DNA of 64,000 nucleotides from Luteimonas sp. (GCA_024707405.1 JANPZU010000008.1:620001-684000), one strand, 5' to 3'; positions 34,535 through 47,231 are shown, counted from the first letter of the stretch. Notes: generated by a model from the letters alone, not told the origin. Numbers and translations: made by a program.

Positions 34535-34915
34535 ATGTCCCGCCACGTCCGCCACCGCCTGCACCACGTCCTGCGCACGGCATCGCTGCTGGTGTTGGCC
34601 GCGTGCCTGCTGCTGCAGCCGGCCCTTGGCGCGGTGGGGCAGGTGCACGATGTGTTCGAGCACCTCGGCGATACGGTGCAGCACCACGAATCCCCCGCAT
34701 TCCATGCCGGCGAGGACGACGGTCAGGGTGCCGGCGACGCGATCCACGTCCTGCTGCATTACGCGCATTGCTGCGCGTCCGCCACGGCCGTGTTCCCGGT
34801 CGTGCCGCAGGTGGCCTTGCGGGTAGACGCCAGCGGGACGTTGCTGCCGATGGACGATGCCCGCCACGCACAGGCCTTGCCGGGCCATCCGTTCCGTCCT
34901 CCGATTTCGGCCTGA
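34535..34915 (+). CDS. His-rich exported protein heading the Czc operon
   Basis: Protein of 126 residues with a hydrophobic N-terminal segment (TASLLVLAACLLLQPALGA) that could be a signal peptide. The mature part has scattered His pairs (VQHHESPAFHAGEDD, LLHYAHCCASA) suggesting metal binding. I do not recognise a family. It lies 54 bases upstream of czcC and probably begins the operon. In several Czc/Cus-type operons a small periplasmic protein stands in this place, so a metal-sensing or chaperone role is plausible but unproven. Confidence 0.6.
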   Translation: MSRHVRHRLHHVLRTASLLVLAACLLLQPALGAVGQVHDVFEHLGDTVQHHESPAFHAGEDDGQGAGDAIHVLLHYAHCCASATAVFPVVPQVALRVDASGTLLPMDDARHAQALPGHPFRPPISA

Positions 34916-34969
34916 CGCTGTTGCCGGCCGCATGCCGGCGTTCCGTCACCGACTTTCCGGAGAATCCCC

Positions 34970-36259
34970 ATGTGGTTGCGATTGGCGGCATTGGCCGTCT
35001 TCGCGATGCTGTCCTGTGCGCAGGCACGGGCGACATTGCCTGTTGTACCTGATCCGTCTTCCGATCCATTGACGCTCGACGAGGCGTTCGCCCGCGTTGC
35101 ACGCGCCCATCCCGACCTGCGCCTGTTCGATGCGCAACGCCGCATGCGTGATGCCGAACGCGACGAAGCCTCGTTGCGTCCTGCACGCACGCTCGGCATC
35201 GAGGTCGAAGGACTGGTGCTGAACGATGCCAGCAACCGCATCGACACGCTGGAAACGGCGCTAAGCCTGGCTTCGGTGTTCGAGCGTGGCGGCAAGCCGG
35301 ACGCGCGTCGCGCGCTGGCGCAATCTCGCATCGATGCGCTGGCGGTCGAGCGCGAGAAGGCGCGTATCGACCTGCTGGCCGACACCGCGCGTCGCCATCT
35401 CGATGTCATCGATGCGCTGCGGCAGCAGGCCATTGCACGGCAGGACATCGCCCAGCGCCAACGCGTGGTCGAGGCTGCGCGGCGTCGCTTCCAGGCCGGC
35501 GCTTCTCCCGAGGCGGTGATCCTGTCGGCGCAGGCGGCATTGGCGCAGGCCGAGTTGCAGGCCGCAAGGGCCATGCAGCAGTTCGAGCGCGCGCGCCGCA
35601 GCCTTGCGGTGTTGTGGGGCGATGCCGCGCCGACGTTCGCGGTGGCCGAAGTCGATCCGCTGGCCTTGCCGTCCATCGACGGCTTCGACGTGCTCGCCGC
35701 GCGACTGCAACGCTCGCCGGAACTGCTGCAGTTCAACGACCAGCAGCGGATCGCCGAAGCGCGGCTACGGCTGGCGCGTACGCAGGCCGTGCCCGATGTC
35801 GAATGGCAGGCCGGTCTTCGCCACTCGCGCGAAGGCAATGATGTTTCGCTGGTGGGCGGTTTCTCGATTCCTCTGGGACAGCGCGTGCGTGCCGAACCCG
35901 GCATCCGTGCCGCGGAGGCGGAGCTCGACGTGCTGTCGCTGCAACGCGAAGCGGGCGGATTGTCGCTGCTGTCCACGCTGGCCGATGCGCATGGCCGTTA
36001 CGTGGTGGCGCGCGACGAAGTGCAGCGCCTGCGCGACGACGTGTTGCCGCGACTGGTGCGTGCCGAAGCCGAAACCGAACGCGCCTGGCGCGCCGGTGCG
36101 GTGAGCCACCTCGAATGGGCGCAACTGCAGGACGAGCGCATCGCCGCCCTGCGCCAGCAACTCGGTGCCGCCATCGAAGCACAGGCCGCGCTGATCGAAC
36201 TGCAACGGCTGACCGGGCAACCCCTGCTCGCAGGCACCCTTGAAGGAGCACTTGAATGA
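34970..36259 (+). CDS. czcC: TolC-family outer-membrane factor, CzcC-like
   Basis: Protein of 429 residues with a signal peptide (LAALAVFAMLSCAQARA). Two outer-membrane efflux repeats with long coiled helices follow (LTLDEAFARVARAHPDLRLF to about 230, and the second half to 425). It forms the exit duct of the tripartite metal pump made with the two downstream genes. Its stop overlaps the czcB start as ATGA. Confidence 0.9.
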   Translation: MWLRLAALAVFAMLSCAQARATLPVVPDPSSDPLTLDEAFARVARAHPDLRLFDAQRRMRDAERDEASLRPARTLGIEVEGLVLNDASNRIDTLETALSLASVFERGGKPDARRALAQSRIDALAVEREKARIDLLADTARRHLDVIDALRQQAIARQDIAQRQRVVEAARRRFQAGASPEAVILSAQAALAQAELQAARAMQQFERARRSLAVLWGDAAPTFAVAEVDPLALPSIDGFDVLAARLQRSPELLQFNDQQRIAEARLRLARTQAVPDVEWQAGLRHSREGNDVSLVGGFSIPLGQRVRAEPGIRAAEAELDVLSLQREAGGLSLLSTLADAHGRYVVARDEVQRLRDDVLPRLVRAEAETERAWRAGAVSHLEWAQLQDERIAALRQQLGAAIEAQAALIELQRLTGQPLLAGTLEGALE

Positions 36260-37431
36260 AAAGCCCCCGCGTATCTGCATTCCGTTGCGGACATGCTGCC
36301 CGGTCTCCCGCAAACGCCCTTCTCCCGAAAGCGGGAGAAGGTGCCCCGCAGGGGCGGATGAGGGCGCTCTTGCGCGCCTGTGGCACGCCCCCATCCGCCT
36401 TCGGCACCTTCCCCCGCGTGCGGGGGAAGGAAGATCAATCGGCTGTTGCGCGTCGCGTCACGTTGCTCGCGCTTGCCTTCACCCTCGCGCTGTCGGCCTG
36501 CGGTGGAGACCATGCCGAAGATGATGGCCATGGCCACGACGCGCCGTCGGCAAACACCACGGCGCACGACGACAGCGATGGCCACGACCACGGGCCGGAA
36601 GAAGACGATCACGCCGACAGCGTCACCATCCCGGCCGACATCGCCGAGCAGGTTGGCATCCGCGTGGCGCCGGCCGCCGCCGGCACCATCGCCGACCAGC
36701 ACGAAGTGCAGGGTCTGCTGACCACGCTCGACATCGCCAATGCGCGTGTCGCCGCGCGTTTCCCGGGGCCGGTGCGTCGGCTGCACGCCGAACTCGGCGA
36801 CCAGGTGCGCGCCGGGCAACCGCTGGCGACCATCGAAAGCAACCTCAGTCTGTCGACCTACACCGTCGCCGCACCGATCTCCGGCACCGTGCTCGCGCGC
36901 GAAGCGGCGGTGGGGCAGGTGGTGGCCGAAGGCGGCGTGCTGTACGAGATCGCCGACCTGTCGAAACTCTGGGTCGACCTGCATGTGTTCGGTCGCGATG
37001 CCGAACACCTCGCGGTTGGTTCGCCGGTGACCATCCGTCGCCTCGGCGATGGCGCCATCGCCGAGACCCGCATCGACCGCGTGCTGCCGGGCACCGCGAC
37101 CGCCAGCCAGAGCACCATCGCACGCGCCACGCTCGACAACCGCGACGGCCAGTGGCGGCCCGGTGCCGCGGTGCGCGCGCTGGTCACCGTGTCGCTGGAC
37201 GAGGTGGCACTGGCGCTGCCGCTGTCCGCGTTGCAGGACGTCGAAGGCAAGCAGGTGGTGTTCGTGCGCGAAGACGACACCTACACGGCGCGCCCGGTCG
37301 AACTCGGTCGGCGCGATGCGACCCGCGTGGAAGTGACCTCGGGCCTGGAGGCCGGTGAAGACGTCGTGGTCGAGCAGAGCTACACGATCAAGGCCGACCT
37401 CGGCAAGGCGGGGGCTGCGCATGAGCACTGA
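36256..37431 (+). CDS. czcB: RND periplasmic adaptor, CzcB-like, with a repeat inserted near its N-terminus
   Basis: Membrane-fusion protein of 391 residues linking inner pump and outer duct. The body has lipoyl-like hairpins (RLHAELGDQVRAGQPLATIE, VAAPISGTVLAREA) and beta-barrel domains. A His/Asp-rich stretch at about 85-120 (GHGHD, DGHDHGPEEDDHADS) probably binds metal. The export signal LLALAFTLALSACGG is at 70-84, unusually far from the start, because residues 21-58 are encoded by a palindromic repeat. The ATG at 36256 has an AGGAG site and overlaps czcC. Whether the long leader is processed or a later start (36358) is used cannot be told. Confidence 0.88.
   Translation: MKSPRVSAFRCGHAARSPANALLPKAGEGAPQGRMRALLRACGTPPSAFGTFPRVRGKEDQSAVARRVTLLALAFTLALSACGGDHAEDDGHGHDAPSANTTAHDDSDGHDHGPEEDDHADSVTIPADIAEQVGIRVAPAAAGTIADQHEVQGLLTTLDIANARVAARFPGPVRRLHAELGDQVRAGQPLATIESNLSLSTYTVAAPISGTVLAREAAVGQVVAEGGVLYEIADLSKLWVDLHVFGRDAEHLAVGSPVTIRRLGDGAIAETRIDRVLPGTATASQSTIARATLDNRDGQWRPGAAVRALVTVSLDEVALALPLSALQDVEGKQVVFVREDDTYTARPVELGRRDATRVEVTSGLEAGEDVVVEQSYTIKADLGKAGAAHEH
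36317..36430. repeat. palindromic repeat inserted within czcB
   Basis: A 114-bp element with hairpins at both ends: CTTCTCCCG-AAAG-CGGGAGAAG at the left and CTTCCCCCG-CGTG-CGGGGGAAG at the right. Inner segments are also complementary (GGTGCC / GGCACC and GGCGGATG / CATCCGCC). Its length is exactly 38 codons, so the czcB frame stays open. The same family occurs at 37459, 54349 and 60893. Confidence 0.85.
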
Positions 37432-37458
37432 AATACTGGCCGCGACAGGCATCAACGT

Positions 37459-37567
37459 CCTTCCCCCGCGTGCGGGGGAAGGTGCCCGAAGGGCGGATGG
37501 GGGCGGCCCCGCTCGCATGCCCTCATCCGGCGCAATGCGCCACCTTCTCCCGCAAGCGGGAGAAGGG
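37459..37567. repeat. palindromic repeat between czcB and czcA
   Basis: Same family as the element inside czcB, in the opposite order: CTTCCCCCG-CGTG-CGGGGGAAG at the left and CTTCTCCCG-CAAG-CGGGAGAAG at the right, with complementary GGTGCC-type inner parts. It fills the gap between two co-transcribed genes and ends 22 bases before the czcA start. Confidence 0.85.
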
Positions 37568-37580
37568 CGTGTGTCGATGA

Positions 37581-40757
<3,177 letters not shown>

Positions 40758-40770
40758 GGCAGGAAGCGAA

Positions 40771-40793
40771 GCGGGCCTGCAATGCAGGCCCGC
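40771..40793. terminator. terminator-like hairpin between czcA and the OmpW gene
   Basis: Perfect 10-bp stem GCGGGCCTGC / GCAGGCCCGC with an AAT loop between two convergent genes. There is no T tract, so termination is likely but not certain. Confidence 0.6.
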
Positions 40794-40826
40794 GAGGTGT
40801 TGCATGCGAAGGATCAGGCGCGTTGA

Positions 40827-41453
40827 TCAGAACCGTGCGCCGATACCCACGCCGACCGTCCACGGATCGAGCTTGAGATCGCTCTGCACGGTTTCGCCGG
40901 CCTGGCGCACATCTGCGCGGCTGCGCAGGTAGCGTGCATCGGCGCGCGCGAACCAGGTGGAGTTGATGTTCATGTCGACGCCGACCGTACCGATCGCACC
41001 CTTGGGCGTGGTCAGGCCGACGTGCTCGCCGCCGGGATTGAGGTCTTCGCCACTGATGTTGGAGTGGTGGTAGCCCAGGCCCACGAACGGACGGAAGGTG
41101 TTGTCGGCCTGCCCGAAGTGGTACTGGCCGCTCAACGCGATCGGCTGGTGCTCGATGGTGCCGATCTTGGCGCCATCCTGCTTCACTCGGTGGTCGAAGG
41201 TATCCAGCGCGCCCCACAACTCGGCGCTGATGTTGTCGGTGAAGTGGTAGGACACCGATGCGGTCGGCGCCGGGCCGCCGTCGAATTCGAGGCCGTTGTT
41301 GCGGTCGGTGTCGTCCTTCGGGTCGAGCAGGGTCACGCCACCCACGACGGAGAAGCGCTTGCCCGATGCGGTGTCGGACTGTTGTGCGAATGCGGCGGGG
41401 GACAGTGCCAGGGAAACGGCGGCGGCAAGCGTCAAATGACGGAATGACAACAT
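40827..41453 (-). CDS. OmpW-family outer-membrane protein
   Basis: Small barrel of 208 residues. The signal peptide is LTLAAAVSLALSPAAFA-QQ. The mature part has the OmpW-like pattern: VVGGVTLLDPKDDTD near the start, ASVSYHFTDNISAELWG, then FRPFVGLGYHHSNIS, and a C-terminal VGVGIGARF ending in Phe. OmpW forms a narrow eight-stranded barrel for small hydrophobic compounds. The start at 41453 has an AAGGAG site; the frame to 41522 is rejected. Confidence 0.88.
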   Translation of the reverse strand: MLSFRHLTLAAAVSLALSPAAFAQQSDTASGKRFSVVGGVTLLDPKDDTDRNNGLEFDGGPAPTASVSYHFTDNISAELWGALDTFDHRVKQDGAKIGTIEHQPIALSGQYHFGQADNTFRPFVGLGYHHSNISGEDLNPGGEHVGLTTPKGAIGTVGVDMNINSTWFARADARYLRSRADVRQAGETVQSDLKLDPWTVGVGIGARF

Positions 41454-41728
41454 GTGGATTCTCCTTGTCTCGTATGAATTGCTGTTGTTGCTGCGCCCCG
41501 CGGATGGCGGGGACGCGGGCACCCTATCGGGATGCGCATGAACCGCCCATGCAGCACCCGCCTGAACGCGGGAACTTCGTGCGGCTCGTGTTCAGTGCAG
41601 TGATCGCAGCGTCGCGACGCCGTGCACGGCGCGTCACCGTGGCGAAAGTCATGCAGGCCACCGGCACGGGAGTGCGGCAACGGAATGCGCGATGATCGGC
41701 ATCGGGAAAATGAACGGGGAGTGGTTCG

Positions 41729-42517
41729 ATGGCACGCATGACCCTGGCGGTTGGCCTGGTACTGGCCCTTGCCTGCGGCCCGCTGGCCGCGCAATCGGTG
41801 AAGATCACCGGCAGCGGCAGCAACGTCGACATCAATGCCGAGTGCAACATCTCCAGCGATTACGAGTTCCACCTGACCGAGCGCAGCGTTGTCTACACGC
41901 GCAAGTCCGGCGTGCCCAAGCGCGTGCTGATTCGAGATGGCGCCCTGTTCATCGATGATGACTGGGTGCAGGTGGGTGCGGCGGATGCCGCCCGCCTGCG
42001 TGACTACGAGCGTGGCGCGCGCGATGCCATGCCGCTGGCGCAGAAGATCGGCCGCGACGCGGCGCAGATCGCGCTGGCGGCCGTGGGCGAGGTGGCGGCC
42101 GTCTTCAGCAACGACCCCGCCGGCACGCGCGCGAAACTGGACGAGGCACGCAAGCGGATCGACGCCCGCCTGCAGCAGGCGATCACGCCGACCCGGTTCA
42201 GTGGCGATGCGCTGGGACGAGGCATCGGCGAGGCGATCGGCGACGTGCTGCCGACCTTCATCGGTGATGTCGTGGGCGGCGCGCTGCGTGCCGCCTTCAC
42301 CGGAGATGCGTCCCGCTTCGAGCGCATCGAAGGCGACCTCGACACCCGCATCGAGGCCATCGTCGCGCCGCGCAAGGCGGAACTGGAAGCGAACGCCAGG
42401 GAGTTCTGCCGCCGGATGGAGGCGCTGGGTGCCATCGACGATGCGCTGGAGTATCGACTGCCCGACGGGCGGCCCCTGTCGCTGCTGCGCGTGACCGCCA
42501 AGGCTGCTCGCGACTGA
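41729..42517 (+). CDS. YggN-like protein (DUF2884)
   Basis: Exported protein of 262 residues with a signal peptide (AVGLVLALACGPLAA-QS). The early mature part CNISSDYEFHLTERSVVYTR and the segment RVLIRDGALFIDDDWVQVGA followed by RLRDYERGARDAMPLAQK fit YggN. A Gly/Ala-rich middle (RGIGEAIGDVLPTFIGDVVGGALRAAF) might associate with membranes. The function is unknown. Confidence 0.8.
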   Translation: MARMTLAVGLVLALACGPLAAQSVKITGSGSNVDINAECNISSDYEFHLTERSVVYTRKSGVPKRVLIRDGALFIDDDWVQVGAADAARLRDYERGARDAMPLAQKIGRDAAQIALAAVGEVAAVFSNDPAGTRAKLDEARKRIDARLQQAITPTRFSGDALGRGIGEAIGDVLPTFIGDVVGGALRAAFTGDASRFERIEGDLDTRIEAIVAPRKAELEANAREFCRRMEALGAIDDALEYRLPDGRPLSLLRVTAKAARD

Positions 42518-42737
42518 CCCGTTTCATCGCCCGGGGCGGCATGGCCGCGGTGTCCCTGCGGCCTGTGGCGGCGTGCGGGCTTTCGTCGCCACGCGGTTGG
42601 TTGCCGATGAAACTCACCGTCCCGGTGGCGGGAGATCCGCGCTGCGCCGCCCATCGCGCCCGTTCCGGGTTCCGCCCGGTTGGCGCGCGGTGGACATGCG
42701 GCCACAATAGCGATCCCCCTGGCGCGTGGAGGGCCGC

Positions 42738-44126
42738 ATGGCCGAATTGAAGGAAGCGAAGGCCCCGGACATCGGCGGCTACGACGACGTCCCGGTGATC
42801 GAGGTGCTGGTCGCCGTGGGCGATACGGTCACGCAGGATCAGGGACTGGTGACGCTGGAATCGGACAAGGCGACGATGGAAGTGCCGTCGCCGTTCGCGG
42901 GCGTGATCAAGGAATTGAAGGTCAAGGTGGGCGACACCCTGTCCGAAGGCGGGCTGGTCGCGATCATCGAAACCGGCGATGCCGCTGCCGAGGTGCCGAA
43001 GCCGGAAGCGAAGGTGGAAGCCGCGCCTGCGCCCGCCAAGCCCAAGGAACCCGATCCGGTGGTCGAACCGGTCGCGGTCGCCGACAAGCCCGACAAGATC
43101 GCGCAGGCATCGATCGACGCGCAGGCCGGCAAGGTGCCCGCGCAGGGGGCGCCGCCGGTGCGTTTCGAGGCCGAGGCGCTGATCCCGGGCAAGGTGCCCT
43201 ATGCCAGCCCCGCGGTGCGCCTGTTCGCGCGCGAACTGGGCGTCGACCTGTCGCAGGTCACCGGCACCGAGAAGGGCGGCCGGATCACCAAGGAAGACGT
43301 GCAGAAGTACGTCAAGGGCGTGCTGTCGGGCGCGACCGCATCGCCGGCTGCGGCGGGTGGCGGCGGTGCTGGCCTCAACCTGCTGCCGTGGCCGAAGGTG
43401 GACTTCAGCAAGTTCGGCGAGGTGGAAGAGAAGCCGCTGTCGCGGATCAAGAAGATTTCCGGTGCAAACCTCGCGCGCAACTGGGCGATGATCCCGCACG
43501 TCACCCAGCACGACGATGCCGACATCACCGACCTCGAAGCGTTGCGCGTGCAGTTGAACAAGGAAAACGCGGCGCCTAATGGGAGCGGGGCCGGCATCAA
43601 GCTGACCATGCTCGCCTTCCTGATCAAGGCCAGCGCCAACGCGCTCGCGAAGTTCCCCGACTTCAATGCCTCGCTGGATGCGTCCGGCGAAGTGCTGACA
43701 CTGAAGAAATACTTCCACATCGGCTTTGCCGCCGATACGCCGAACGGCCTCGTGGTGCCAGTGGTGCGCGACGTCGACAAGAAGGGCGTGCTGCAGATCA
43801 GCCAGGAAATGGGCGAGCTGGCGAAGAAGGCGCGCGACGGCAAGCTCGGCCCGGCCGAGATGTCGGGTGGCTGCTTCTCGATCAGTTCGCTGGGTGGCAT
43901 CGGCGGCACCAGTTTCACGCCGATCGTCAACGCGCCGGAAGTCGCGATCCTCGGTGTGTCGAAGTCGTCGATGAAGCCGGTGTGGGACGGCAAGCAGTTC
44001 GTGCCGCGCCTGACCCTGCCGTTGTCGCTGAGCTACGACCATCGCGTGATCGACGGCGCCGCCGCCGCGCGCTTCACCGCATACCTCGCGCAACTGCTCG
44101 CGGACATGCGCCGCGTGCTGCTGTAA
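42738..44126 (+). CDS. aceF: dihydrolipoyllysine acetyltransferase, pyruvate dehydrogenase E2
   Basis: Core subunit of the pyruvate dehydrogenase complex, 462 residues. One lipoyl domain has Lys 44 in [12 protein letters not shown]. An Ala/Pro/Lys linker follows, then the E3-binding domain (ASPAVRLFARELGVDLSQVT) near 155-190, and the catalytic domain with SYDHRVIDGAAAARF near the end (His and Asp of HxxxD). Only one lipoyl domain is present, against three in E. coli. The start at 42738 has a GGAGG site. No aceE lies upstream, so E1 must be encoded elsewhere. Confidence 0.93.
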   Translation: MAELKEAKAPDIGGYDDVPVIEVLVAVGDTVTQDQGLVTLESDKATMEVPSPFAGVIKELKVKVGDTLSEGGLVAIIETGDAAAEVPKPEAKVEAAPAPAKPKEPDPVVEPVAVADKPDKIAQASIDAQAGKVPAQGAPPVRFEAEALIPGKVPYASPAVRLFARELGVDLSQVTGTEKGGRITKEDVQKYVKGVLSGATASPAAAGGGGAGLNLLPWPKVDFSKFGEVEEKPLSRIKKISGANLARNWAMIPHVTQHDDADITDLEALRVQLNKENAAPNGSGAGIKLTMLAFLIKASANALAKFPDFNASLDASGEVLTLKKYFHIGFAADTPNGLVVPVVRDVDKKGVLQISQEMGELAKKARDGKLGPAEMSGGCFSISSLGGIGGTSFTPIVNAPEVAILGVSKSSMKPVWDGKQFVPRLTLPLSLSYDHRVIDGAAAARFTAYLAQLLADMRRVLL

Positions 44127-44205
44127 GGCGGGCCCCGGCCCGCCATCGCGACGTCTCCACTTGCGCGCAAGCATCGCGCATGAGGCGGGCCAAGGCCCGC
44201 CCTAC
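44127..44205. repeat. GTAG-type palindromic repeat pair between aceF and lpdA
   Basis: A left arm (GGCGGGCCCCGGCCCGCC) directly after the aceF stop and an inverted right unit (GGCGGGCCAAGGCCCGCCCTAC) ending 18 bases before the lpdA ATG. The left unit lacks its GTAG head. Same family as 50268-50333. Confidence 0.75.
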
Positions 44206-44222
44206 GAAGGGAATGAACCTGC

Positions 44223-46037
44223 ATGGCAAACACCATTGAAGTAAAAGTCCCCGACATCGGCGGCTACGACGACGTGCCGGTGATCGAAGTGCTGGTCGCG
44301 GTCGGTGACACGGTGGCGAAAGACCAGGGCCTGGTGACGCTGGAGTCGGACAAGGCGACGATGGAAGTGCCGTCGTCGCACGCCGGTGTGGTCAAGGAAT
44401 TGAAGGTGAAGGTGGGCGACACGCTGTCGGAAGGCGGCGTGGTGCTTGTACTGGAAACCGAAGGTGCGGGTGATGCGCCGGCCAAGCCTGCCGATGCGAA
44501 GAAGGCCGACGCGCCGGTGACGCCACCGGTCACGCCGTCGCCGGCCAAGCCCGCCGAAAGTTCGGCTCCGGCCCCGAAGGCCGCGGCCGGCACCGGCAAG
44601 CCCGCCGACATCGAATGTCGCATCGTGGTGATCGGCTCCGGCCCCGGCGGTTACACCGCCGCGTTCCGTGCCGCCGACCTCGGTCTCGATACGGTGCTCG
44701 TCGAGCGTTACGAAACGCTCGGTGGCGTCTGCCTCAACGTCGGCTGCATTCCGTCCAAGGCGTTGCTGCATGCGGCGGCGCTGATCGAGGAAGCGGCGCA
44801 TTCGGACGACATCGGCATCAGCTTCGGCAAGCCGAAGATCGACATCGACAAGCTGCGCGGCTTCAAGCAGGACAAGGTGGTCGGCCAGTTCACCAAGGGC
44901 CTGGCCGGCATGGCCAGGCAGCGCAAGGTGCGCACGGTGACCGGCGTGGCGAAGTTCGTGTCGCCCAACGAACTGGAAATCGTCGGCAGTGATGGCAAGA
45001 CGCAGTTGCTGCGCTTCGAGCAGTGCATCATCGCCGCCGGTTCGCAGGCGGTGAAGTTGCCCAACTTCCCGTGGGACGACAAGCGGGTGATGGATTCCAC
45101 CGATGCGCTGCAGCTGGCCGAGGTGCCGAAGACGCTGCTCGTCGTCGGCGGTGGCATCATCGGCCTGGAGATGGCGACGGTGTACCGCGCGCTGGGCAGC
45201 GAAGTGACCGTGGTCGAGTTCATGGATCAGCTGATGCCGGGTGCCGACAAGGATCTGGTGAAACCGCTGGCCGATCGCCTCAAGAAGCAGGGCGTGGCCG
45301 TGCATCTCAAGACCAAGGCGGCGAAGGTCGAGGCCGGCAAGAAGGGCATCACCGTCGGCTTCGAGAGCGCGACCGAAGGCCAGAAGCCGGAACTTGAATC
45401 GGGCACGTTCGATCGCGTGCTGGTCGCGGTGGGTCGTTCGCCCAACGGCGGCAAGCTCGATGCGGGCAAGGCTGGCGTGACCGTCACCGATCGAGGCTTC
45501 ATTCCGGTCGATGCGCAGATGTGTACCAGCGCACCGCACATCTTCGCCATTGGCGACCTCGTCGGCCAGCCGATGCTGGCGCACAAGGCCACGCACGAAG
45601 GCAAGCTTGCGGCGGAAGTCGCGGCCGGCGAAAAGAAGGAATGGGTGGCGCGGGTGATCCCGTCGGTGGCCTACACCGATCCGGAAATCGCGTGGGTCGG
45701 CGTGACCGAAACCGAAGCCAAGGCCAAGGGACTGAAGATCGGCGTCGGCAAGTTCCCGTGGGTGGCGTCGGCACGCGCGGTCGGCATCGGTCGCGGCGAG
45801 GGCTTCACCAAGCTCATCTTCGACGAGCACACGCACCGCATCATCGGCGCGGGTATCGTCGGCGTGCATGCCGGTGACTTGATCAGCGAACTCGCGCTGG
45901 CGATCGAGATGGGTGCGGAAGCGGCCGACATCGGCGCAACCATCCATCCGCATCCGACGCTGAGCGAATCGGTGGCGATGGCGGCGGAAGTGTACGAAGG
46001 CACGATCACCGACCTGTACATCCCGAAGAAGAAATAG
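44223..46037 (+). CDS. lpdA: dihydrolipoyl dehydrogenase with N-terminal lipoyl domain
   Basis: E3 of the pyruvate dehydrogenase complex, 604 residues. Residues 1-80 are a lipoyl domain (Lys 44), nearly identical to that of aceF. A Pro/Ala/Lys linker leads to the flavoprotein from about 130. FAD-binding [20 protein letters not shown], the redox disulfide Cys 170-Cys 175 in [15 protein letters not shown], and the interface motif near 575-585 (HPHPTLSE) are intact. E3 with its own lipoyl domain is known from Neisseria and xanthomonads. The gene is in one operon with aceF. Confidence 0.95.
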   Translation: MANTIEVKVPDIGGYDDVPVIEVLVAVGDTVAKDQGLVTLESDKATMEVPSSHAGVVKELKVKVGDTLSEGGVVLVLETEGAGDAPAKPADAKKADAPVTPPVTPSPAKPAESSAPAPKAAAGTGKPADIECRIVVIGSGPGGYTAAFRAADLGLDTVLVERYETLGGVCLNVGCIPSKALLHAAALIEEAAHSDDIGISFGKPKIDIDKLRGFKQDKVVGQFTKGLAGMARQRKVRTVTGVAKFVSPNELEIVGSDGKTQLLRFEQCIIAAGSQAVKLPNFPWDDKRVMDSTDALQLAEVPKTLLVVGGGIIGLEMATVYRALGSEVTVVEFMDQLMPGADKDLVKPLADRLKKQGVAVHLKTKAAKVEAGKKGITVGFESATEGQKPELESGTFDRVLVAVGRSPNGGKLDAGKAGVTVTDRGFIPVDAQMCTSAPHIFAIGDLVGQPMLAHKATHEGKLAAEVAAGEKKEWVARVIPSVAYTDPEIAWVGVTETEAKAKGLKIGVGKFPWVASARAVGIGRGEGFTKLIFDEHTHRIIGAGIVGVHAGDLISELALAIEMGAEAADIGATIHPHPTLSESVAMAAEVYEGTITDLYIPKKK

Positions 46038-46061
46038 GCCGGAGTCGACAGCCAGTGCATC

Positions 46062-46135
46062 GACGAAGCCGCGCATTGCGCGGCTTCGTCATTCGTGGCG
46101 CCGACAGAGTGAAGCCCCGGCGATGCCGGGGCTTC
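46062..46135. terminator. double hairpin after lpdA
   Basis: Two strong stems in tandem: 13 bp GACGAAGCCGCGC / GCGCGGCTTCGTC with loop ATT (46062-46090), and 11 bp GAAGCCCCGGC / GCCGGGGCTTC with loop GAT (46111-46135). They separate lpdA from the convergent barrel gene. Neither has a long T tract. Confidence 0.65.
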
Positions 46136-46304
46136 AGGGCGGGCCTGCCTTGGAGTCGACGAGGAAAGCGAACCAGGCCCGCGCCTGTTGAAGGACAGGC
46201 GCAGATCGGAAAGGTTCCCCTCCCACGGCGAATCCGTCGGCTGAATGGGCCAATGGACGCTCGTGGCTCCAACTGAATGGGTGCGTCTGGTCTCGAGGTG
46301 AACC

Positions 46305-47231
46305 TCAGAACCGGAACGTCACGCCGGCAACCGGTCCGTGCACCTTGAGCTGGCCACTCAGCACGCCGGCGATGTCGATGGTGCCGATATCGGTCTCGCC
46401 GGGTGCATCGAACGAAGCGGTGTAGTCGTTCGCCAACTTCAACCGGAACCAGTCGTAGCCCACGTGCACGGCGATGTTGTCGGTGACCAGGTATTCGGCC
46501 ATCAATGCGCCGCGTTCGTAATGGCCGCGTTCTTCGGTGAAGTCGCCCCAGCGCGTGTCCAGGTACTGCCCCTGCAGCTCCATGCGCCAGCGCGGTGCCG
46601 GCGTCCAGGTCAGGCGGGTGCCGAGGCCGGGTGCAGTGCGGGTGCGGCTCCATTCAAGCTGTTCGAAGCGCGGATCGAGTTCAGTGGTGCCCGAAGAGCT
46701 GCCGCTGGCGCGTGCCTTCAGGCTGGCCTGGGTCAGGCCGATGCCCACTGCCCATTCGATCGTTGGCGTGTCGACCACCGCGAAGTCGTAGCTCAGGGTG
46801 GTCAGGCGGAAACTCACCTTGCCGTCGAAATCGACCGAAGGCACTTCCACGGGATCGCCGGGCAGCGTGACCTCGTCGAAGATCGAACCCGGGTCGATCC
46901 AGTCGCCCTCGAAGCGCCAGCCGCGGTCGCGGCGCAGGTCGTAGTGGTTCAGGCGCAGCGTCTGCCGCGGGGTCAGGCGGAACGCCAGTTCGCCGCGCGG
47001 ACGCCAGCGCTTGCCGATGTCGAGGGTGCCGGCGCCTTCGGCGTTTTCGGTGTCCTCGCCGTTGGTGGCGGTGCCGGTACCGGCGAAGCGGATGGAGGAG
47101 TCCGACTGGAAACCAGACAGCCGGAGTTCGAAGCGGGTGTCGTCGTTGAAGTCCTGGGCGGACGCGGCGAAGGGAAGTGTCAGGGCGAAGCTCGCGCCGA
47201 GGACGGCGGCGAGTGGGCGACGTAATGTCAT
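46305..47231 (-). CDS. outer-membrane beta-barrel protein
   Basis: Exported protein of 308 residues with signal peptide (AAVLGASFALTLPFAASA-QD). The rest is a series of amphipathic strands (FELRLSGFQSD, LRLNHYDLRRDRGWRFEG, MELQGQYLDTRWGDF, IAVHVGYDWFRLKLANDY) and ends GVTFRF, the C-terminal Phe of barrel proteins. I recognise no specific family. An AAGGAG site precedes the start at 47231. It is single, convergent with lpdA. Confidence 0.75.
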   Translation of the reverse strand: MTLRRPLAAVLGASFALTLPFAASAQDFNDDTRFELRLSGFQSDSSIRFAGTGTATNGEDTENAEGAGTLDIGKRWRPRGELAFRLTPRQTLRLNHYDLRRDRGWRFEGDWIDPGSIFDEVTLPGDPVEVPSVDFDGKVSFRLTTLSYDFAVVDTPTIEWAVGIGLTQASLKARASGSSSGTTELDPRFEQLEWSRTRTAPGLGTRLTWTPAPRWRMELQGQYLDTRWGDFTEERGHYERGALMAEYLVTDNIAVHVGYDWFRLKLANDYTASFDAPGETDIGTIDIAGVLSGQLKVHGPVAGVTFRF

